Of a stretch of 64,000 nt of DNA, positions 51,703-59,329 are shown in pieces (the first letter of the stretch is position 1; every line of letters begins with the position of its first letter). Made by a program: the position numbers and the translations under genes. The DNA lies in assembly GCA_013122435.1 (NCBI GenBank), contig WYDT01000031.1, forward strand, positions 17,017 to 81,016. The letters are read 5' to 3'. The stretch is from Chloroflexi bacterium AL-N1 (GTDB lineage Bacteria; Chloroflexota; Chloroflexia; Chloroflexales; Roseiflexaceae). The notes beneath the pieces are model-generated. The model saw nothing but the letters and a program-made list of their open reading frames with translations, searched no databases and was not told where the DNA came from.

Positions 51703-51731
51703 TTGACATAGGTATAGGCACTTTTTATAAT
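51703..51731 (+). promoter_or_regulatory. Consensus sigma-70 promoter of the GH16 gene
   Basis: TTGACA (51703-51708), a 17-bp spacer and TATAAT (51726-51731): both hexamers are perfect. The expected start is near 51738, at the edge of the operator-like palindrome. Confidence 0.85.
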
Positions 51732-51737
51732 TTAACA

Positions 51738-51751
51738 TGTAAACGTTTGCA
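51738..51751. promoter_or_regulatory. LacI-family operator
   Basis: TGTAAACGTTTGCA is a near-perfect palindrome centred on CG, the classic LacI/GalR/CcpA-family half-site pair (TGTAAAC/GTTTGCA). It covers the predicted transcription start of the laminarinase gene, a position expected for repression. No LacI-type gene lies in the window. Confidence 0.7.
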
Positions 51752-51808
51752 AAATACAATTACGCTACCTTGCTATGTAGTTATTAACCATGACCAAAGG
51801 AGGTCAAC

Positions 51809-54118
51809 ATGCCATTTCACAGGTTGCTTCGTCTCGGATTGCTGATTGGGCTAAGTCTGTCGTTCGTTTTTGGCATGCTGGCGATACCAGCAGTTGCAAG
51901 CCCTGTTGATGAGCCCACACCACAAGTCATCGACGACTTTGAAACTCCTCTTGTGAGCGGACAGGATTCTGATGGAGTTCCTATCGGCTTTTTTGCTGCT
52001 CAGGACGGCAACAGTACGACTACATTCGCACGAACTGATGCACCACCTGCCGCTGTACCAGATCTCCCCATACCCAATAATGTGCTTGAGATGAACTTTA
52101 CCATTTCCGCTTTTGGCGTTGTGATCCACAATTTCGAGAACGAAACCGTTGACACCTGGACGCCCCAGGACTGGAGTACGTACGAGGGATTTGGGTTCTG
52201 GCTTTATGGAAATAACAGTGGTACCGATCTCTTCATAGACATCATCGATAATCGTCGTTTGAATTCAACCGTAGACGATGCCGAACGCTATACTGTAGCT
52301 TTTCAGGATGATTTTACCGGATGGCAATATCTCCAGTTTCCGTTTGATGACTTTGTGCGGAAAGAGATTGGCAATGGCGCCCCAAACGATGGCTTTACCC
52401 TGACATCCGTTCACGGTTGGGCTTTTGGCACACTCACCACCGACGGCACCCAGACCTACTATCTTGACCAGATTACGCTCTATGGTCAAGCCGAACCACG
52501 ACCATTGGCAGTCAGCTTTACCAGTGATGCATTTACCGCAGAAGAAGGCACCACTGCCACCATTACTGCACAACTCAACCAAACCAACGAGGAACCAGTA
52601 ACGGTAGCATACACCACCGCAGATGGTAGCGCCATAACCCAACGCGACTATACCACGGCCTCTGGCACGCTGACTTTCCCGCCTGGTGTGACACAACAAA
52701 GCTTTACCATCACGACATTAGACGACACCAAGTCTGAAGGGAACGAAACGGTGTTACTCTGGCTCACCGACCCTGATGGTGCCGAACTTGGCTTTATTCA
52801 AAAAGCACGGCTGGCCATTATAGAAAATGATGCGTTTGATCCAAACTTAATTGATGATTTTGAGATAGCACCAGATCTGTTTGATACTGCCCGTGGAACA
52901 CGGCTTTTCACCAGAGAGATCCCCAATGACATACCGCTGGCACAACCAGAGCAGGGCAACTACGAACAGATACTCATCGCTACCCAACGTGGTGGTGGCG
53001 AATTCGGCCGGAATTTTGCGCTGGGTGAAAATTGGGGCGACGCTGAAGGTTTGAGCTTTTGGGCGTATGGACGTAACACCGGTGCAGAAATTGGGGTACA
53101 GTTGCTTGATAACCGCGCTCCTGCACTACCAGGTTCAGACTGGCAGTTGGTATGGAGTGATGAATTCAACGAGAGCGCTGGCACCCCACCAAACCCCGCC
53201 ATCTGGACCCCTGAAATTGGTGATGGCACGATCCGCGGCATTCCTGGCTGGGGCAACAGCGAGTTGCAATACTACACCGACAACCCCGACAATGCTGCGA
53301 TGGATGGCAATGGCAACCTGGTCATCACCGTTCGTGAAACCGCTGAGACTAGTAATCTCATGTGTTACTATGGCCCATGTGAATACACCTCAGCTCGCCT
53401 GATCACTGATAACCAGCTCGAATTTGCCTATGGACGGATCGAGATGGGGGTTCAGTTGCCTCGTGGTGCGGGACTCTGGCCAGCATTCTGGTCGCTCGGC
53501 ACCAATATCGACCAGGTAGGTTGGCCCCAGAGTGGTGAAATTGACTTTATGGAATTTGTGGGACGTGAACCCAATCAAGTCTTTGGCACGATCCATGGTC
53601 CTGGTTATTCCGGCGGCGCAAGTTTCGGCGGCACCTACGATTTTGACGAAGAAGTACCCGATAGCTACCGTACCTTTACGGTCGAATGGGAACCCGACAA
53701 GATCGTGTGGTATGTTGATGGTATCAAATATCACGAGGCAACACCAGCTGATGTTGCGCCTAACGAGTGGGTCTTCAACCAACCATTCTATTTGCTCATG
53801 AACGTCGCTGTTGGTGGTAATTTTGGTGGGCCCGTTGGTGAGGAGACCACATTCCCACAAGCGATGGCTGTGGACTATGTCCGTGTCTATCAGGGTCCGG
53901 ATACCGCAGAACGTTTTGAGACGGCTTTTGTTGATGATTTCGCAGGATGGCAACGTGTCACCCTTCCTTTTGATACGTTTTCACGGAGCCTTGAACAACC
54001 AGGCGGTGCACCTGCTGATGGTTTGACGCTGACCGATATCTGGGGATATCGCTTCACGTTACCAGCCAGCTATCGGGGTGCATTGGCCCTTGATCAAGTC
54101 CGACTTGACATGCCGTAG
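51809..54118 (+). CDS. Secreted GH16 beta-glucanase with nested carbohydrate-binding domain
   Basis: 769 residues. A signal peptide (1-30, PAVA) precedes a CBM11-like jelly-roll domain (about 38-228) and a Calx-beta domain (about 232-345, VAYTTADGSAITQRDYTTASGTL). A second CBM11-like domain starts at about 347 (IDDFE) and breaks off at LLDNRAPALPGS (434). A GH16 domain (444-697) carries the laminarinase catalytic motif EIDFME (E577, D579, E582). The second binding domain then resumes with DTAERFETAFVDDFAGWQRVTLPFDTF (698-769). Family GH16 enzymes of this kind cleave beta-1,3(1,4)-glucans. AAAGGAGG sits ideally before the ATG. A consensus promoter and LacI-type operator precede it, so expression is probably sugar-controlled. 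Confidence 0.9.
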   Translation: MPFHRLLRLGLLIGLSLSFVFGMLAIPAVASPVDEPTPQVIDDFETPLVSGQDSDGVPIGFFAAQDGNSTTTFARTDAPPAAVPDLPIPNNVLEMNFTISAFGVVIHNFENETVDTWTPQDWSTYEGFGFWLYGNNSGTDLFIDIIDNRRLNSTVDDAERYTVAFQDDFTGWQYLQFPFDDFVRKEIGNGAPNDGFTLTSVHGWAFGTLTTDGTQTYYLDQITLYGQAEPRPLAVSFTSDAFTAEEGTTATITAQLNQTNEEPVTVAYTTADGSAITQRDYTTASGTLTFPPGVTQQSFTITTLDDTKSEGNETVLLWLTDPDGAELGFIQKARLAIIENDAFDPNLIDDFEIAPDLFDTARGTRLFTREIPNDIPLAQPEQGNYEQILIATQRGGGEFGRNFALGENWGDAEGLSFWAYGRNTGAEIGVQLLDNRAPALPGSDWQLVWSDEFNESAGTPPNPAIWTPEIGDGTIRGIPGWGNSELQYYTDNPDNAAMDGNGNLVITVRETAETSNLMCYYGPCEYTSARLITDNQLEFAYGRIEMGVQLPRGAGLWPAFWSLGTNIDQVGWPQSGEIDFMEFVGREPNQVFGTIHGPGYSGGASFGGTYDFDEEVPDSYRTFTVEWEPDKIVWYVDGIKYHEATPADVAPNEWVFNQPFYLLMNVAVGGNFGGPVGEETTFPQAMAVDYVRVYQGPDTAERFETAFVDDFAGWQRVTLPFDTFSRSLEQPGGAPADGLTLTDIWGYRFTLPASYRGALALDQVRLDMP

Positions 54119-54305
54119 ACCATCTGGGTGGGGCAGCTACATGCGTCTGTCTCACCCACTCATCTCCATGCGACCCCATATCGTTTTAACATAGAAACAC
54201 AGCGATATAGGAGAGAAATGTGAGACAGCAAATCAGCACGGGAAGGTTTTGGAGTGAAGCGTGATGCACGACAGTGAAGAAGGGCAGATACAGTAACTGG
54301 ATCGC

Positions 54306-55112
54306 CTAGAAGAATTCGAGTTGCTGCAGGTGTTCGTCGCTGGCCCAGTGGAGTGGAGCACGACGAGGCAGAACCGCAACTCTGATACAGGATACTTCGG
54401 CAAGTGCCAAAACATTTTGTATCACCTTGCGTGCAATATCGGGTGAGTTGGCCTGTTCGGAAAGATGTGCGAGCCATGCTGTGCGGCAACGACCATTGTC
54501 ACCCAGACGGGCCAGGAGATTGCCCGTTTCAATATTATCGAGATGCCCCAGCGGACTGAAGATACGTTGTTTTACCGGCCATTGATAGGGCGCCATGCGG
54601 AGTTTTTCCAGATCGTGGTTGGCCTCGATAACTACCAAATCAGCCGGTTGTAGGGACTCCAGAACGATGGCATCCCAACTCCCTAAATCAGTAGCCACAC
54701 CAACACACCATCCCTCAGCGTGGATCGTATAGCCAACCGGCGCAGCCGCATCGTGAGGTATCGGGAAACTCTGAATCTGACAATCGCCAATGTGTGTGGT
54801 AGCGCCCACATCTAGCATGCGTGGCATAACACCGGCCAGCGCGACCCCAAGCGCATTGGTCGTGGGAACATTCGTAATGATCGGGATATTATAACGACGA
54901 GCAAGCGGTCCTGCGCTATGGGCATGATCGCCATGTTCGTGTGTCAGCAGAATAGCGCTAAGATCAGCAGGAGCAATACCAACGTGTGCGAGATGTTTCT
55001 CGATGGTACGTTGTGGCAAACCACAATCAACCAACAGTGCGGTCGTGTCAGTCTGGACAAGTAGCGCGTTTCCACTACTACCAGACGCGAGTGAGGTTGC
55101 GTACACAGTCAC
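54306..55112 (-). CDS. YycJ-like metallo-beta-lactamase-fold hydrolase
   Basis: 268 residues. ATSLASGSSGNALLV at the N-terminus and the metal motif LLTHEHGDHAHS (HxHxDH), with IPHDAAAPVGYTIH and DLVVIEANHD, match the YycJ/WalJ group of MBL-fold proteins, which may be exonucleases or act in wall homeostasis. GTG start. A TGCTATAAT promoter element lies 48 bases upstream. It stands alone, between the GH16 gene and the DUF294 operon. Confidence 0.88.
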   Translation of the reverse strand: MTVYATSLASGSSGNALLVQTDTTALLVDCGLPQRTIEKHLAHVGIAPADLSAILLTHEHGDHAHSAGPLARRYNIPIITNVPTTNALGVALAGVMPRMLDVGATTHIGDCQIQSFPIPHDAAAPVGYTIHAEGWCVGVATDLGSWDAIVLESLQPADLVVIEANHDLEKLRMAPYQWPVKQRIFSPLGHLDNIETGNLLARLGDNGRCRTAWLAHLSEQANSPDIARKVIQNVLALAEVSCIRVAVLPRRAPLHWASDEHLQQLEFF

Positions 55113-55159
55113 GGGCAGTATTCCACCAGGCTAGTATAGGTGCTCAAACAGTGGTAAGT

Positions 55160-55168
55160 ATTATAGCA
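55160..55168 (-). promoter_or_regulatory. Extended -10 before the MBL-fold gene
   Basis: TGCTATAAT on the minus strand, giving a start about 40 bases before the GTG. Confidence 0.4.
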
Positions 55169-55381
55169 TTGGTTAGAGATTACGGTTTATGGATCAGGGG
55201 TTAGGGGTTAAGAGTGTGAACAACGTAGCAACCACAAAGGTCGGCGGATCGGTGCGTAAGACCGCAGCAATCGCAAGGGTGGTTTGATGTCTCGCTACAT
55301 TACATGGGCGTAGCGGTGCGCGGGCCAGCCACGCACCTACGGGATTTGTTGGTCACTCCACTGTTCAACCGCTCAAGCACT

Positions 55382-57235
55382 TCACCCTAACATTGATGTT
55401 TGAAACGCAAGCTCGACATTCTCCTGCAAGCGTTGCACAACCCGTAACGCCTCTTTGAGCTCACGTCGCTCTAAAGCACTGAGCTGTCCCATCGAGATAT
55501 TGTTTGTAAGTGTTTGTCCGTGTTGATATTGCTCGTATTGGTGGCGCAGACGTAGGAGGCTGAGCAACTCAAATGCCGCAATCAACTCTTCGGCATCTGT
55601 TTTTGACAGGCTACTGTTCCCACCAGCCTGTCGTAGACGCGCAATGGTGTTCGTGTGTATAGAACCTGACTCCAATATGAATAGCCGTGCCAAATTGACA
55701 ATAGGCCCGGTGCCACGCAGCTTCAAATCAAGAAGCTGTGGATCCTGACCACGGCGTTGGCGAAACAACCGTTGAAACAAATGTATTTCCGGTGAGTGAC
55801 GTAACGTTGCGCGCGCCAGTTGTGCCAGAAATACGCGTTGCTCGTGGGCTTGCTCAATAATTGGTCGTAAAACCTCCTCAATAGCTAATGTCCCATATAC
55901 CTGACGATAATCGAAAAAGATGGCCACCCGTAGTAATGATTCCTCGTCTGGCACGTGGATCCAACGTTGAAAGTATTGCTGCCAGACATGTATCGGTTGG
56001 CGCCACTGCGGGTTGGTGGCCATAATGTTCCCCGGACAACGGGGGAAGCCACACGCCACCAACTGATTGACCACACGTTCAGCGAGGGCTGCAAAATATG
56101 TGTCTACTCGCGCGTCTGAGCCATTTGCATAGATAATGGCATTGTCCTGGTCAGTTCGCATGGTTTGTTCGTAGCGCCCCTCACTCCCACATACAAGCCA
56201 GGCATATGGGCATGGAGATGCACCAAGTTCTTCTTCTGCATCACGGATCAGTCGCGTAAGCAAAGCATCGTGAGAGACAGCAACCATGCGACCAATATCG
56301 CTAAAGCGTGCACCTGCAATGAGGAGTGCTCCAACCATAGAGGCAATCTGATCAGTATAGGTCTGGAGTTCTTCAATGCTCTGGGCACGTTTGAGCTGTC
56401 GTGAAAGGAAGAGCAGATTGCGTGTCTGACGTCGGAGGATATCGGTATTGGTGACCACACCAGTAATGTGATCACCTTCTGTAAGCACAATATGATGAAT
56501 ACCACGCTCCATCATCAGCAGGATGCCCTCAAAAACCAAACTATCCCCAGACATGGTGATCGCTGGTGCACTCATGATCTGGGCGACTGGTGTCGTATCC
56601 GGCAACCCATCAGCAAGCACACGGTTGCGTAGATCACGATCTGTGACAATGCCCGGCGGTGTGGTAGTTACGATGAGGCTTGACACACTATGCTCACGCA
56701 TAATTTGTGCAACTTCGCGGACACTTGCGTCGGCTTTCACAGAAACGAGAGCATGCCGTTGGAGATAACCCAGATGTGTTTGGAATAGCTCTGGATCAGC
56801 GCCAGCATGGCGAATCTGGAGTGCATTATCCAGGCGTGCGCCGACCGACTCGGCAAAGAATTGGGCAAAAGCAGGATGTTTTTGCCGCAATTGGTGAAAC
56901 AATGCTTTAGGGAGCAAATAAGCCAGCGTCTCTTCGTTGGTGCGAACACTCACAACAGGTGAACTGTCACGAAGCAGTGAGACATATCCAAATGCCTCGC
57001 CCTTAGTTAGGGTGTCCATTAAGACCTGGACTCCCTGCTCATCGGTACGTAAGAGGTCAGCGCTTCCCCGGCGGATGATGTACAAATATGATGAAGGGAT
57101 TTCACCCTGCGTCAACACCATATGCTCTGCGGGAAAATACTCAATCGCGATCGTACCAGCAATCTGACGAACCTCGTCAAACGAGAGCAGACTGAAGGGT
57201 GGATGCTCATAGAGAAAACGAGCAATATCGTCCAT
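55382..57235 (-). CDS. cNMP-binding/CBS/DUF294 nucleotidyltransferase protein
   Basis: 617 residues. A cyclic-nucleotide-binding-like domain (about 15-130, PSSYLYIIRRGSADLL) is followed by a CBS pair (about 155-275, MREHSVSSLIVTTTPPGIVTDRDLR and GIHHIVLTEGDHITGVVTNTDILR). A DUF294 nucleotidyltransferase domain comes next (GSEGRYEQTMRTDQDNAIIY, with the GSxGR and DQD catalytic pattern), then DUF294_C. It is related in shape to the regulatory GlnD head. The ligands and the protein it modifies are unknown. It follows the UspA gene by 11 bp, so it is the last gene of the purL operon. Confidence 0.88.
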   Translation of the reverse strand: MDDIARFLYEHPPFSLLSFDEVRQIAGTIAIEYFPAEHMVLTQGEIPSSYLYIIRRGSADLLRTDEQGVQVLMDTLTKGEAFGYVSLLRDSSPVVSVRTNEETLAYLLPKALFHQLRQKHPAFAQFFAESVGARLDNALQIRHAGADPELFQTHLGYLQRHALVSVKADASVREVAQIMREHSVSSLIVTTTPPGIVTDRDLRNRVLADGLPDTTPVAQIMSAPAITMSGDSLVFEGILLMMERGIHHIVLTEGDHITGVVTNTDILRRQTRNLLFLSRQLKRAQSIEELQTYTDQIASMVGALLIAGARFSDIGRMVAVSHDALLTRLIRDAEEELGASPCPYAWLVCGSEGRYEQTMRTDQDNAIIYANGSDARVDTYFAALAERVVNQLVACGFPRCPGNIMATNPQWRQPIHVWQQYFQRWIHVPDEESLLRVAIFFDYRQVYGTLAIEEVLRPIIEQAHEQRVFLAQLARATLRHSPEIHLFQRLFRQRRGQDPQLLDLKLRGTGPIVNLARLFILESGSIHTNTIARLRQAGGNSSLSKTDAEELIAAFELLSLLRLRHQYEQYQHGQTLTNNISMGQLSALERRELKEALRVVQRLQENVELAFQTSMLG

Positions 57236-57246
57236 ATGCGCCTCTT

Positions 57247-57666
57247 CTATGGAATCTGAAGCACTGGACAGCGGGAATAGCGTAACACTTGTGTGCTCAC
57301 GCTACCCAGAATATCACTAAGATTACTATTACCACGTGTTCCCATCACGATTAGCTGAACATCGTGTTCGCTTGCCGCAGTGATAATCATCTCCGCAGCT
57401 GGTCCCTGCCGCAATTCACCACGCGCATCCACGCCATCCTTATGGAGTTGGCTCACCGCATCATCAATAACGGCCTGTGCAACGATACGATACTGCTCAA
57501 GCAATTGCTTAAATCCATCGTATCCCTCATAGCGTGGTGGTGGTTCGTAGGCGTGCAAAACGACGATTGCGGCTTGCTCAAGACGTGCAAGATGTCCAGC
57601 AAATAATACTTCACGTTCTACAACAGGTGATCCATCGGTCGCTAAAAGAATGCGTTTGAACATCAT
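57247..57666 (-). CDS. Universal stress protein, UspA family
   Basis: 139 residues. MFKRILLATDGSP at the start, LHAYEPP, and the ATP-binding pattern GTRGNSNLSDILGSVSTQVL (G-x2-G-x8-GS) are intact, so it is the ATP-binding type. Adjacent ATG codons at 57666 and 57663 are equally good starts. It sits between a membrane protein and the cNMP/CBS protein, both of which could share its signalling role. Confidence 0.92.
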   Translation of the reverse strand: MMFKRILLATDGSPVVEREVLFAGHLARLEQAAIVVLHAYEPPPRYEGYDGFKQLLEQYRIVAQAVIDDAVSQLHKDGVDARGELRQGPAAEMIITAASEHDVQLIVMGTRGNSNLSDILGSVSTQVLRYSRCPVLQIP

Positions 57667-57688
57667 TGTTCCCTTCCACTTAAGCGAT

Positions 57689-58417
57689 TTAAACCATTTG
57701 CCGTCCTACTCGCTGATTTTCAATAGAACTGGCAACGATATGAGCGGCCCAAAGCAACAAACCGAGTGTACCAATCATACCAATTGCAGCAGCCCATCCC
57801 TGTACCTGAAGAACCTCACGGAGCCACAACACGGTGTACAGTGGCGCTCCGAGTAACCCATTAACAAAAAGGCTTAACACAAGCGGCATGGGCAACAGGA
57901 TGAGCAGCAGGCTCTTCCACGCATATCGGCGGGTGAGTAATAAGACCGAGAGTAACCCCAGAGACACCAATCCATTCATCAACGACGATAAAAAGGTCAC
58001 TTGTAAGCCCAATGGTAAGGCGTTTGTTCCGGTGTAGGTCCACCAACCTGCGCCAGTACCCAGAGTTTCGATGAGCAGATGATAAAAAACAAAAATAGCA
58101 AATGTGAGCAAACCTGGGATATAGCCAGGGAACCACCAATGTTTCTGGTACAAATACAGTACAACCAACGAAGGGAGCATCATCGTCCAGGCAGCGATAA
58201 ATACCGATGTTGGCAGTGGCTGATCAAGGAAGGTAAACATGGGCGTCCATTGTGCATCATAACTGAACTGGTACAACCGCTGCCATAGAGGCGACGGGAG
58301 TGACCCCAGATGCCCCGCCAGCAGCGCAACCAGATAATTCGATGTCCGCTCAGTCCACCACAACCAACCGGCTAGTCCGTAAACACCAAGCGTGAGAAGA
58401 ATGATACCTGCTTCCAT
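57689..58417 (-). CDS. Hypothetical polytopic membrane protein
   Basis: 242 residues with about seven hydrophobic helices. Conserved-looking polar positions within helices include HWWFPGYIPGL, FYHLLIETLGTGAGWWTYTGTNALPLGLQ and NGLLGAP. The topology and Trp/Tyr-rich centre resemble small carotenoid- or lipid-modifying membrane proteins, but no known family is recognised. It is 14 bp upstream of the DUF1444 stop and inside the purL operon. Function is unknown. Confidence 0.65.
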   Translation of the reverse strand: MEAGIILLTLGVYGLAGWLWWTERTSNYLVALLAGHLGSLPSPLWQRLYQFSYDAQWTPMFTFLDQPLPTSVFIAAWTMMLPSLVVLYLYQKHWWFPGYIPGLLTFAIFVFYHLLIETLGTGAGWWTYTGTNALPLGLQVTFLSSLMNGLVSLGLLSVLLLTRRYAWKSLLLILLPMPLVLSLFVNGLLGAPLYTVLWLREVLQVQGWAAAIGMIGTLGLLLWAAHIVASSIENQRVGRQMV

Positions 58418-58431
58418 AACTGTTGCCTACT

Positions 58432-59280
58432 TTACTCCCATTCGTATTCCTGAAGTTGTCCGTCCCTAAGGATAAAAAGCTGACTGGTTAACCCGTACGC
58501 ACGTTGCACTGCGTCAGCTTCGATTTGATTAGTCAGATTCCGTACAATCTCGCCATCGGTATCGCTGAAAGCGATTAAAAAATCGCGGTTAGGGATACCG
58601 ATCACGAGGCTTCCCGTCATTTCACGCGCCCAATCGTCGAGGACATCCGTTAGCAAAATACGTGAGGCATCATACCCATCGCCACTGTTAAAGATGAAGA
58701 GCTTCTGTTCATTACGCCCAGTTGTCGCATAATCGACCTGTTCGTACGTGCGTAGGCGCAGATTTTCAATAGCCTTATCATGCAGTTCAGTGGTCGTGAT
58801 GTCCCATCGATCCAGGTGATTTTCACTAATATACGAAACACTACCACGCTCATCGATCACATACGTGATAATCAGTTCGGCGAGGAATTCGCGGTAGACG
58901 ATCATTGGCAGATTGCGTGCATTGACTTCAGATAAAAGATCCATTGGTTTAATCATCGGAAAGATGCGATTTTCCAACAGCATATAATCATCGGTCGTCT
59001 CTTCGGGAAGATCGCCAAGCAACACCCGAATATAGGTCCGTGCAATGGCATCAATTTGTACAGGATGCTCAACGTAGGCGCTATAGATATGGCTCAGGTC
59101 TGAAAATAAAGCTCTGTCACGCACCCGCAATTGCAACGACAGATTATCCTGATCGATAACTTCGATATCTTCTTCGTGTAAAGACAATCGCTTCACAATA
59201 TAATCAGTAAATTCCGCCGGAGGCAAGGGCATTACAGCATCTGAGGCATGCTTACCACTGGCGCCATTTCTGTTTGTCAT
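58432..59280 (-). CDS. DUF1444 family protein (YtpQ-like)
   Basis: 282 residues. The YtpQ/DUF1444 pattern is clear: YMLLENRIFPMIKP, LPMIVYREFLAELIITYVID, SYISENHLDRWDITTTELHDKAIENL and the C-terminal GIPNRDFLIAFSDTD. The family has no proven function. The ATG at 59280 is preferred (GGAG upstream, 49 bp after purL); the longer frame to 59370 overlaps purL. It is co-transcribed with purL. Confidence 0.82.
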   Translation of the reverse strand: MTNRNGASGKHASDAVMPLPPAEFTDYIVKRLSLHEEDIEVIDQDNLSLQLRVRDRALFSDLSHIYSAYVEHPVQIDAIARTYIRVLLGDLPEETTDDYMLLENRIFPMIKPMDLLSEVNARNLPMIVYREFLAELIITYVIDERGSVSYISENHLDRWDITTTELHDKAIENLRLRTYEQVDYATTGRNEQKLFIFNSGDGYDASRILLTDVLDDWAREMTGSLVIGIPNRDFLIAFSDTDGEIVRNLTNQIEADAVQRAYGLTSQLFILRDGQLQEYEWE

Positions 59281-59329
59281 AGTGCTACTACTGCTCCATT
59301 TATGATCGGATACTCGGGTATCAGGACTT

